From Dysosmobacter acutus (GTDB taxonomy: Bacteria > Bacillota > Clostridia > Oscillospirales > Oscillospiraceae): 64,000 bases of DNA. Where the stretch lies: NCBI RefSeq assembly GCF_018919205.1, contig NZ_JAHLQN010000001.1, positions 1,550,001 through 1,614,000 of the forward strand, written 5' to 3'. Within the stretch, counting starts at the first letter, position 1. Every line of letters begins with the position of its first letter. The notes beneath the pieces are model-generated. The model was not told where the DNA came from and searched no databases. It worked only from the letters and a program-made list of their open reading frames with translations. The position numbers and the translations under genes were made by a program. Positions 8,737-15,250 of this stretch are shown here, in pieces.

Positions 8737-9460
8737 GGTGTTTTGGTATGAGCTGCGCCGCTCCATTTGGAACAAGGGGTTTTTGGGCATCACTGTGGTG
8801 ACGATCTGGTACGGCTGGCGGCTTTTGACCGGTACCATTATATTGGGCGTGGCCAACACGGCCCCTTTCTCCCCATGGAGCTTTGGCGCGTATCTTGCGC
8901 GGCTGCTGCCGCTTTTAAGCGTGCTGCTGCTGTTTCTTCTGTGGAACCAGAGCGCGGAGCGGACGCGGGGACTGGAGGTTCTATCTGACGCCGCACCTGT
9001 CCGCCCGGGGAGGTATCTTCTGGTAAAGTGCGGCGCGGCGTTCACAGCATGGCTGGTTTTGGCCTTTGCGGTCTCGGCGCTGGGGGCTGGGTTCCTGTGG
9101 GCGCTGTTTGGCACCGACGTGCCCTGCGCCAGACTGCTGCTCCCATCGCTTATCGCCCTGCTGCCGCCGGCGCTCTTTTGGCTGGGCTGCGGATTGACGG
9201 CGGGCCGCATTCATCCGGCGCTGCTGTTTGTGCTGATGGCCGCGGCGCTGACGGCGGCATACCTGCCCCGGTCGGTGGAATGGAGCCTGTACGCCGAGCC
9301 GTTGTTCACAGAGTATCCCCTGAGCCTGAGCGTGCTGGATCCGGCCTTCACCATGCCGGCTGAGGCGCTGCTCGTCCGGCTGGCCTACGGGACGGCGGGC
9401 ATGGCGCTGCTGGGTTTTGCCGTGGCACGGCATCAGTCCCGGCGGGAGCGGAAAAGCTGA
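8729..9460 (+). CDS. ABC transporter permease (second membrane subunit)
   Basis: This 243-residue integral membrane protein has about six transmembrane segments (for example LLPLLSVLLLFLLWNQSAER and LLFVLMAAALTAAYLP). It starts MGKVFWYELRRSIWN, like the N-terminus of the preceding fused permease, so the two subunits probably form a heterodimer driven by the upstream ATPase. The GTG at 8729 was chosen because AAAGGAG lies nine bases upstream; the ATG at 8720 would abut that Shine-Dalgarno. The start overlaps the end of the previous gene by eight bases. It is last in the operon and is followed by a strong terminator. Confidence 0.82.
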   Translation: MGKVFWYELRRSIWNKGFLGITVVTIWYGWRLLTGTIILGVANTAPFSPWSFGAYLARLLPLLSVLLLFLLWNQSAERTRGLEVLSDAAPVRPGRYLLVKCGAAFTAWLVLAFAVSALGAGFLWALFGTDVPCARLLLPSLIALLPPALFWLGCGLTAGRIHPALLFVLMAAALTAAYLPRSVEWSLYAEPLFTEYPLSLSVLDPAFTMPAEALLVRLAYGTAGMALLGFAVARHQSRRERKS

Positions 9461-9468
9461 TAAACCTC

Positions 9469-9511
9469 AAAAGGAAGGCGCCCGCACAGCTGTGCGGGCG
9501 CCTTCCTTTTT
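9469..9511 (+). terminator. Strong bidirectional terminator
   Basis: AAAAGGAAGGCGCCCGCACA is followed directly by its inverted copy, giving a perfect stem of about 20 bp flanked by A and T runs. It closes the ABC operon. Confidence 0.9.
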
Positions 9512-9600
9512 GAAGCGGCAAAATCATTTCTCCGGATTTGGGAAAATGGTACCGAAACAAAAGGGCGGCACCGTATCTTATAGCAAAAGGAGATGACAGA

Positions 9601-10314
9601 ATGAACGCCCAGACAGACGTGCTGGCGGTTGCCCGCCGGGAGATCAAATACCTGCTTTCATTGCCGGACCGCCTCTTTCTACTGGATGCGCTGGACCGGC
9701 TTCTGACGCCGGACGCCTACGGCGGCTACAATGGCTATACGGTCCGCAGCGTGTATTTTGACAGCATCTGCAACGAGGACTACCGGGATAAAAAGGAACA
9801 CGCGGATGAAAAAAAGCGCATCCGGGTCCGGATTTATCATCCGGAGGACAAAAAGGCAAAATTTGAGATGAAGCGCAAGAGCTGCGGCCGGGAGCTGAAG
9901 GAGAGCGTGGTCATCACCCGGGAGGAGGCCATGCGCCTCATCAACCGGGACTACAGCGTGCTGCTGCACTATGACGCCGGGTGCGCCCGCTACGCCTACG
10001 ACCTGATGACCACCCGGCTCTACCGCCCGGTCTCCCTTGTGGAGTACGACCGCCGGGCCTATACGCATCCTAACTTCAACACCCGGGTGACGCTGGACAA
10101 CAACCTGCGCTGCTGTGAGTTCTGCCACGACCTCTTTGCACAGCGTTTGAATTTCAAGTCCACCCTGCCCTGGGACGAGACGATCCTGGAGATCAAGTAC
10201 GACCGCTTTTTGCTGCGTCAGGTGCAGGAGGCGCTGGCCCGGTGCGATCTGACCAGGACGCCGCCCAGCAAATTCGGCAGTTCCCGGGCGCTGCTGCACA
10301 CGTATTATTCCTGA
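9601..10314 (+). CDS. VTC-domain protein (polyphosphate polymerase-like)
   Basis: This 237-residue cytoplasmic protein of the VTC/triphosphate-tunnel type is related to the catalytic domain that makes polyphosphate from ATP in yeast. The basic tunnel residues expected of the family are visible: EIKYLLS near the start, VRSVYFDS, KKRIRVRIYH, KFEMKRKSC and, near the end, LEIKYDRFL. The ATG at 9601 was chosen for AAGGAG upstream; the open frame extends 21 codons further but lacks a ribosome site. Two DUF4956 membrane proteins follow closely, a combination known from many bacteria, then SigI/RsgI. A role in polyphosphate synthesis at the membrane is plausible but unproven here. Confidence 0.88.
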   Translation: MNAQTDVLAVARREIKYLLSLPDRLFLLDALDRLLTPDAYGGYNGYTVRSVYFDSICNEDYRDKKEHADEKKRIRVRIYHPEDKKAKFEMKRKSCGRELKESVVITREEAMRLINRDYSVLLHYDAGCARYAYDLMTTRLYRPVSLVEYDRRAYTHPNFNTRVTLDNNLRCCEFCHDLFAQRLNFKSTLPWDETILEIKYDRFLLRQVQEALARCDLTRTPPSKFGSSRALLHTYYS

Positions 10315-10336
10315 TGAGAAAGAGAGGATGGAAGCA

Positions 10337-10996
10337 ATGAGCAAATGGTTTTTTGAGTGCATGGAAGCGCCGTTGGCCCCCATGTCAGCGGGCGGGTTGC
10401 TGGTCCGGCTGTCGGCGGCGCTGATCTTGGCGGGCGTTATGATGGTGGTGTACCGCCTCTGTCACGACTCGCTGAGCTACAGCCGGAAATTCAACGTCAC
10501 GCTGATGATGCTGACGTTGTCCTCCACGGTTTTGCTGGTGCTGATCCAGAGTAAGCCGGTCTACTCCCTTGGCGCGTTGGGAGCGCTGTCCATCTGCCGC
10601 ATCCGGACCAACACCCGGGACCCCCGGGACCTGGGGTTCGTATTCTGGAGCCTCTCCATCGGCATTTCCGCGGCGCTGGGGTCCTTCGCCGTGGGGATGG
10701 CGGGAACGGCCGTCATGGGCCTGGTCATGCTGACGCTTGGGCGCGCCGACAGGAAGAGGGCCGCGCTGACCATGGTGGTAAGAGGGAGGAAGGAAAAGAT
10801 CGGGGACGTGCAGGCCGTGTTCAGCGGGCTGTCAGGCAGCACCGTTCAGTCCAAAAATGTGTTTTCCGACTCCTTTGAGCTGGTCTACCGCCTGAGCGTT
10901 CCCCGGGAGGAAGAGGAGAAACTGCTGCTGTTGTTCAACGACATGGAAGGCGTCGATGGCGTAAACGTCCTGGCACCCCAGACCCAGGTGGCCTGA
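10337..10996 (+). CDS. DUF4956 membrane protein (copy 1)
   Basis: This 219-residue protein has three or four N-terminal transmembrane segments (GLLVRLSAALILAGVMMVVY, then VTLMMLTLSSTVLLVLIQS, then further ones). The DUF4956 core motif SLGALGALSICRIRTNTRDP precedes a soluble C-terminal domain of about 70 residues. The ATG at 10337 fits AGAGAGG better than the ATG at 10328, which overlaps it. It follows the VTC gene by 22 bases and precedes a clear paralogue. DUF4956 proteins commonly sit beside VTC and CotH genes; they may anchor the polymerase or channel its product. Confidence 0.85.
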   Translation: MSKWFFECMEAPLAPMSAGGLLVRLSAALILAGVMMVVYRLCHDSLSYSRKFNVTLMMLTLSSTVLLVLIQSKPVYSLGALGALSICRIRTNTRDPRDLGFVFWSLSIGISAALGSFAVGMAGTAVMGLVMLTLGRADRKRAALTMVVRGRKEKIGDVQAVFSGLSGSTVQSKNVFSDSFELVYRLSVPREEEEKLLLLFNDMEGVDGVNVLAPQTQVA

Positions 10997-11023
10997 CGGC
11001 CGCCATCAAAGGAGGAACTTGAT

Positions 11024-11692
11024 ATGGAACAATTCAACGATGCGGTCAACAAGCTGCTGGGCACACTTGTCTCCAAGCCGGATACCAAGGCCGTTTTTCT
11101 CAGCCTGGGCGCCGCGCTGTTTCTTTCGGTCATCTTGTGGGGCGCTTATCGCCTGGCCAACCCGTCCGCGGCCTACAGGCCCCGGTTCGCCGCCACACTG
11201 GTGGCGCTGGCATTCCTTTCCACTATCCTGATGGACCTGATCCAGTCAAATCTGGCCCTTTCCCTGGGCATGTTGGGCTCGCTGTCCATTGTCCGGTTCC
11301 GTACCAACATCCGGGACCCCCGGGACATTGGGTTCATCTTCTGGAGCATGGCCATCGGCCTGGCCGCCGCCACCGGAAGCTATCTGATCGGCTTATCCGG
11401 AAGCCTGGTCTTGGGGACCTTTTTGGTCTGCACCGGCCGGAGGAACAAGGTGCCGGACGACATGATGCTGGTGGTCCGGGGCAGCAGCGCGGACCTGGGC
11501 GTGGTGGGCGCCATTGTGGAGCAAAGCTGCCTGCGCAACAGGGTGAAGGCCAAGAACGTACTTTCCGATTCCTTTGAACTGGTCTATGAGGTTCAGGTGG
11601 ATGTTGCGAACAGCGATACGCTGATCGGCCAGCTATTCGACGTGGGGGGTATCGACAGCGTCAACCTGCTGGCCGGGGAGAGAGCCGCGTAA
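11024..11692 (+). CDS. DUF4956 membrane protein (copy 2)
   Basis: This 222-residue paralogue of the preceding gene has the same layout. It begins with an amphipathic stretch, then transmembrane segments (KAVFLSLGAALFLSVILWG, VALAFLSTILMDLIQS), the core motif MLGSLSIVRFRTNIRDPRD, and a soluble C-terminus ending in a domain that again contains NVLSDSFELVYEV. Both copies share NVFSDSFELVYRL-type sequence, so the tandem pair arose by duplication and probably works as a heteromer. The ribosome site is AAAGGAGG. It is the last gene before the sigI promoter. Confidence 0.85.
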   Translation: MEQFNDAVNKLLGTLVSKPDTKAVFLSLGAALFLSVILWGAYRLANPSAAYRPRFAATLVALAFLSTILMDLIQSNLALSLGMLGSLSIVRFRTNIRDPRDIGFIFWSMAIGLAAATGSYLIGLSGSLVLGTFLVCTGRRNKVPDDMMLVVRGSSADLGVVGAIVEQSCLRNRVKAKNVLSDSFELVYEVQVDVANSDTLIGQLFDVGGIDSVNLLAGERAA

Positions 11693-11697
11693 AACGG

Positions 11698-11726
11698 TTG
11701 CCTGCCGGGGAGAGATCTGATATAGT
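11698..11726 (+). promoter_or_regulatory. Sigma-A-type promoter of sigI-rsgI
   Basis: TTGCCT and TATAGT are separated by 17 bases, just after the DUF4956 stop codon and about 30 bases before the sigI start. SigI may therefore be made from its own vegetative promoter as well as by read-through. The region upstream of the chosen GTG is better read as promoter than as coding sequence. Confidence 0.65.
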
Positions 11727-11754
11727 ATCTCTGAAACTGAGGCGGGAGGTGGCC

Positions 11755-12420
11755 GTGGTGATTGCAGGGGAAAACATCCAAATGGAACAGATAGACGCGC
11801 TGATTGAGCGCCATATGGCGTTCATCGTCCGCACGGTCAGCGGCTGCACCGGCCGGTATGTCTCGGTGGAGCATGACGATTCGTTCAGCATTGCGCTGAT
11901 CGCCTTTGCCGAGGCGGTCCGGAGATACGATCCCCAGCGGGGAAACTTCCTTGCGTATGCGGGGCTGGTGATAAAAAGCCGGCTCCGGACCTTTCTTGAA
12001 CAGGAAAACCGCCGCGCCGGGGAGGCGTCTCTGGAGGAGCTACAGGAAAGCGGAAGGGAGTTTGCGGCGGAGCCGGCGGACGAAAGTTCCCTGCGGGAGG
12101 AGATCGCGGCCTATCAGGAGGAACTGTCCCTGTTCGGCCTCACCATGGAGACTCTGGCGGATCAGGCGCCCAGGCACCGGGACACGCGGGACCGGGCGGT
12201 GGATGTGGCCCGGCGCTCCAGCGAGGAGCCGCGGGTGGTGGAGCACACCTATCGCAAACGGAAGCTGCCCGTCCGGGAAGTCTCCCGGGTGTGCGGCGTG
12301 ACGGAGAAAATTGTGAAGGACAGCAAGGTGTTTATTTTGGGCACCATGTTGGTGTTTGTGAAGAAGTTTCCAGGTTTACTCAGCTGGATCAGAGGAGCGA
12401 GGTGTAATCATGATAGATAA
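11755..12420 (+). CDS. sigI: RNA polymerase sigma factor SigI
   Basis: This 221-residue alternative sigma factor of the SigI group is known from Bacillus heat shock and Clostridium cellulosome control. Region 2 is seen in DDSFSIALIAFAEAVRRYDP and FLAYAGLVIKSRL. The SigI-specific C-terminal domain contains APRHRDTRDRAVDVARR and ends with the KLPVREVSRVCGVTEKIVKD segment. The start is GTG at 11755, after GCGGGAGGT; a longer frame would run through the promoter. The stop overlaps the anti-sigma gene by 11 bases, a typical coupled pair. Its regulon is unknown but may include the VTC/DUF4956 genes upstream (inference). Confidence 0.9.
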   Translation: MVIAGENIQMEQIDALIERHMAFIVRTVSGCTGRYVSVEHDDSFSIALIAFAEAVRRYDPQRGNFLAYAGLVIKSRLRTFLEQENRRAGEASLEELQESGREFAAEPADESSLREEIAAYQEELSLFGLTMETLADQAPRHRDTRDRAVDVARRSSEEPRVVEHTYRKRKLPVREVSRVCGVTEKIVKDSKVFILGTMLVFVKKFPGLLSWIRGARCNHDR

Positions 12421-13495
12421 AGCCGTCGTTCTGGAGTTGAAAGAGTCCTACGCCCTGGCCATGAAGGAAGGGGGCGCGGTGGTCCGCATCAGGCGCAGGC
12501 CGCAGATGGCGGTTGGCCAGCGCATCTACGTCCTGCCGGAGGATTTGTATCAGGATAGGGGAAAGGTGCTGGACTTTGCACCGCCCGTGCGGAGGACCGG
12601 GGCCCGGATGATCCGGCGCATCGGCGGGATCGCCGCCGCGTGTCTGGTGTGTATTTCGCTGCTGCTGACCTCCCGGTTCCTCACGCCCACAGCCTATGCC
12701 GTGGTCTCCCTTGAGGCGGAGCAGGGCATCCAGGTGGTGCTGGATAAAAACTACAACATCCTCAGCGCCGTCTCCACAGGGGGAGATATTCCGGAGAGTG
12801 TGCTGGCCGCCCTGAAGGGGCGCTCCATTCTGGAGATGGGGCCGGAGCTGGAGCGGCTGGTGGGCGGCGGGACCCTGCTGATCGGATACGCGCCGGAGCG
12901 GGAGGAGGCCCGGGGAATGGAAGGGAGTCTGCGGGACCTGTTCCAGAGCCGGACTCCGGCGTTTCTGTCCGGGCGGACGGAGGATGTCCAGGCGGCGGAG
13001 CGCAGCGGCGTGTCTCTGGGCCGCTATATCGCCGGACGGCTGATGACGGAAGATGACGATTTGGAGGACCTGGACCAGGAGACGCTGCTGGAGCTGCTGG
13101 CCCAGGACGCCAGATGGATGGAGGTCCCTGAGTTCCGAGAGGCTCTGGAGGAGAAGCGGGAGGAACAGGAGGAGCAAGAGGAGGAACGCAAGGAGCCGGA
13201 TGAAAGCGACGATCCTGAGGAATCGGAGGAGAAAGCCAAGAAGCCCGCTGATCCGGAGGAGGACCCGGATGACCCGGAGGAAGGCGCCGCATCGGCAAAG
13301 GAGGAGAAGGAGTGGCACAAGAACGACGATTCGGAGGAGGAATCCCCGGACCCGGCACAGGAATCTGCCGACAGTTCATGGGAAGAGGAACCTTCCGAAA
13401 GCGGCAGTGAAGGCGATGAAACCCAGGATGAGGAGGATTCCGGCGAGAGCGAATCCGATGGGGAGACAGATGAGGCCGATGAGCCGGAAGAGTAA
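12410..13495 (+). CDS. rsgI: Anti-sigma factor RsgI with acidic C-terminal tail
   Basis: This 361-residue single-pass membrane protein has an RsgI N-terminal domain that should hold SigI inactive (DKAVVLELKESYALAMKE, then RPQMAVGQRIYVLPEDLY). A transmembrane helix lies at about residues 66-86 (IAAACLVCISLLL), followed by an extracytoplasmic RsgI-type region (AYAVVSLEAEQGIQVVLDKN) to about residue 225. The last 130 residues are almost wholly Glu, Asp, Lys, Ser and Pro. Cellulosome RsgI proteins carry sugar-binding modules in this position; here there is only the charged, low-complexity tail. It overlaps sigI and ends the operon. Confidence 0.88.
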   Translation: MIDKAVVLELKESYALAMKEGGAVVRIRRRPQMAVGQRIYVLPEDLYQDRGKVLDFAPPVRRTGARMIRRIGGIAAACLVCISLLLTSRFLTPTAYAVVSLEAEQGIQVVLDKNYNILSAVSTGGDIPESVLAALKGRSILEMGPELERLVGGGTLLIGYAPEREEARGMEGSLRDLFQSRTPAFLSGRTEDVQAAERSGVSLGRYIAGRLMTEDDDLEDLDQETLLELLAQDARWMEVPEFREALEEKREEQEEQEEERKEPDESDDPEESEEKAKKPADPEEDPDDPEEGAASAKEEKEWHKNDDSEEESPDPAQESADSSWEEEPSESGSEGDETQDEEDSGESESDGETDEADEPEE

Positions 13496-13620
13496 AAAAC
13501 GGGATTCCCGCCTCAGCTTGAAAAGTCCCCCGTTTTGAAAGGGCTGATCGGACTTACCAGGAATATCCCATTGTTCAGACCGCCTGCCGGCCCAAGCGCA
13601 AAAGGCGTACACATTTATAA

Positions 13621-13658
13621 AAAGAGCTCCTCTGCCAATGCCGGCAGAGGAGCTCTTT
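13621..13658 (-). terminator. Terminator for the 38-residue protein gene
   Basis: A perfect 16-bp hairpin, AAAGAGCTCCTCTGCC with its complement around a 6-base loop, overlaps the stop codon of the leftward small gene. It may also stop read-through from rsgI. Confidence 0.8.
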
Positions 13659-13773
13659 ACGAGTCCTTGGGTTCTTTTTCCTGACAATCGCGGCGGGACT
13701 TCCTGGCGGAGTATATCAGCCAGCCGCCCCACATGACCAAAAAGCTGATCATCGCAATCAATGCCCTGCGCAT
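13657..13773 (-). CDS. Small membrane protein, 38 residues, unknown function
   Basis: This is a short leftward gene supported by complete signals rather than homology. A promoter TTGACA-17-TAAACT lies upstream, TAAGGAGGAACTTC precedes the ATG, and a 16-bp terminator overlaps the stop. The peptide starts MRRALIAMISFLVMWGGWL, a single membrane helix, and ends in a charged tail (RKSRRDCQEKEPKDS), so it should sit in the membrane with the tail inside or outside depending on orientation. I recognise no family. Small single-pass proteins of this type often bind larger membrane complexes. Confidence 0.7.
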   Translation of the reverse strand: MRRALIAMISFLVMWGGWLIYSARKSRRDCQEKEPKDS

Positions 13774-13805
13774 GAAGTTCCTCCTTACAGTTCTTAGATG
13801 GGAAT

Positions 13806-13834
13806 AGTTTACATAATTTAAAAGCGCCTGTCAA
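13806..13834 (-). promoter_or_regulatory. Promoter of the 38-residue protein gene
   Basis: On the minus strand TTGACA and TAAACT are 17 bases apart, with the start codon about 33 bases after the -10. Confidence 0.7.
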
Positions 13835-13934
13835 GGTCTGATGGGAAAATTACGAATTTGTTCATATATGTGGGGAGGATATGGGAGAGGCATTGAAAAA
13901 TGCAGGCGGGCAGAAAAACAACACAGGATACATA

Positions 13935-13963
13935 TTGACAGCACAAGTCGGGGGTTTTATAAT
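13935..13963 (+). promoter_or_regulatory. Perfect consensus sigma-A promoter
   Basis: TTGACA, exactly 17 bases, then TATAAT: both hexamers match the consensus at every position. Transcription should begin near 13970, only about ten bases before an intrinsic terminator hairpin. Confidence 0.8.
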
Positions 13964-13980
13964 AAAACAGGCAAAAAGAC

Positions 13981-14010
13981 AGATGTTCTGGAGAGAACAT
14001 CTCTTTTTTT
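13981..14010 (+). terminator. Early terminator/attenuator after the consensus promoter
   Basis: AGATGTTCT and AGAACATCT form a 9-bp stem around GGAG, followed by C and seven T. It would end transcription about 40 bases after the promoter unless bypassed, before the radical SAM gene at 14147. Confidence 0.7.
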
Positions 14011-14015
14011 GATTT

Positions 14016-14095
14016 CGACGGACGCCTGGGAGCCTGCGGGGATGCAGCTCCGCGAGAGCATTCTGTTTCTATGGGCGGCGCGCCTGGGTCCGTCG
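14016..14095 (+). ncRNA. Possible structured leader upstream of the radical SAM gene
   Basis: CGACGGAC at 14016 and GTCCGTCG at 14088 can close an 80-base domain containing smaller inverted repeats (GGAGC with GCTCC, GCTC with GAGC, the palindrome GGCGCGCC). No riboswitch family is recognised. The pairing is seen; function as RNA is inference. Confidence 0.3.
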
Positions 14096-14146
14096 GCACA
14101 AAAGACTCCCAATGCAAATCTCATGGGAAAGGCTGGCTGACAAACC

Positions 14147-15022
14147 ATGAAATACCCCTATAAGACGCGGGAGGGTGGGGCTACCGTCACGGTGTTTGTA
14201 CCGTATGACTGCGGAAACCACTGCCCCTTCTGCATCAATAAAGAAGAATACTCCAATTTGGATGGATTCAGTGTGGAAAAGATATGCCGCAGCATTGAGC
14301 TGATGGACGCCATCACGCCGAGGTGCGATTTCGTGTTCACCGGCGGCGAGCCCTTTGCGGACCTTGAGGCGCTTCAGACGATGCTGGACCATGTGCCCAC
14401 CACCCACAAGGTCTATATCAACACCACGCTGCCCGTCTCCCGAAAGCAGTCTCCAGAGGATGTGGTCCGATTTACGGAGAAAAACCGGGAGAAGATCACC
14501 TGCATCAATGTGTCCCGCCATCTGGTCAAATATGTGGAGGAGTCCAACGACGAGCTGTTGGGTAAGCTGGCGGTTCCGGTGCGGATCAACTGTGTGCTGT
14601 ACCGGGACTACCCCAAGGAAAGGCTGATCCCCTATCTGGAGCGCTTTTTGCACCTGCCGGTGAGCATCCAGTTCCGCTTTGACTATACCGCCACCACGCC
14701 GGAGAACCTCTATGAGGAGGACGGGGACATGATTTTGCAGAATCTGCGGTCCATCGCCCAATTTACCGGACTGGACGGCTGCCGGATGCGCTGCGGGTTC
14801 CACTTTGACTACAAGGGTATGGAGCTGACTTATCACAAAACCCTGCCCTACAGCACCATTGTGGAGCGGGATGGCGATACGGTTTACCAAATTCTCTATG
14901 ACATCCTCATCAAGCAAAACGGCGATCTCCACTCCGACTGGGACAAGACTCCTCTGGATGTGGATGCCTACCGCCGTGTGGTGTATGAACCCTACGACCT
15001 CAAGTGGATTAAAAAAGCATGA
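14147..15022 (+). CDS. Radical SAM protein
   Basis: This 291-residue radical S-adenosylmethionine enzyme carries the 4Fe-4S cluster motif CX3CX2C in DCGNHCPFC at residues about 24-32. FTGGEPFAD (the GGE motif that binds SAM) lies near residue 66. The remainder is a compact partial TIM barrel with no obvious SPASM cysteine cluster, only CRMRCGF near residue 227. It is a single-gene unit with an elaborate leader and its own terminator. The reaction is unknown; the short length and N-terminal cluster recall activating enzymes or small-molecule rearrangement enzymes. GGAAAGG precedes the ATG. Confidence 0.85.
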   Translation: MKYPYKTREGGATVTVFVPYDCGNHCPFCINKEEYSNLDGFSVEKICRSIELMDAITPRCDFVFTGGEPFADLEALQTMLDHVPTTHKVYINTTLPVSRKQSPEDVVRFTEKNREKITCINVSRHLVKYVEESNDELLGKLAVPVRINCVLYRDYPKERLIPYLERFLHLPVSIQFRFDYTATTPENLYEEDGDMILQNLRSIAQFTGLDGCRMRCGFHFDYKGMELTYHKTLPYSTIVERDGDTVYQILYDILIKQNGDLHSDWDKTPLDVDAYRRVVYEPYDLKWIKKA

Positions 15023-15023
15023 G

Positions 15024-15060
15024 AAAAGAGTGCGGAAGCGCAGCTTCCGCACTCTTTTTT
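15024..15060 (+). terminator. Bidirectional terminator between convergent genes
   Basis: AAGAGTGCGGAAGC pairs perfectly with GCTTCCGCACTCTT across a GCA loop, with A and T runs on each side. It serves the radical SAM gene and the leftward oadB operon. Confidence 0.88.
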
Positions 15061-15073
15061 ATTGACTCAACCG

Positions 15074-15214
15074 CTAATCCTTTTTTGATTTTCCGGATGT
15101 GATCCAATTGAGCAGGTAAATGGACACAATGGCCACGGCCGTTACAAGAAACACGCCAAACCAGCCGTCCAGCGCCAGCGGCAGTACCTTCATCAGCGCG
15201 TCAACATGGAGCAT
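15074..15214 (-). CDS. 46-residue membrane protein, possible OadG-like partner of OadB
   Basis: This small gene was read directly from the minus strand. GAAAGGAGG stands ahead of the ATG, and the frame gives 46 residues starting MLHVDALMKVLPLALDGWF, with one membrane helix (GVFLVTAVAIVSIYLLNW) and a short Lys-rich tail (SGKSKKD). It follows oadB by 36 bases, so it is surely in the same operon. Gamma subunits of Na+-pumping decarboxylases are also small single-helix proteins, but this one is shorter and lies after, not before, the beta gene. It could instead be a dedicated small regulator of the transporter. Confidence 0.68.
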   Translation of the reverse strand: MLHVDALMKVLPLALDGWFGVFLVTAVAIVSIYLLNWITSGKSKKD

Positions 15215-15250
15215 GGGAAGACCTCCTTTCACAAGATAAGAGCGTGCATA

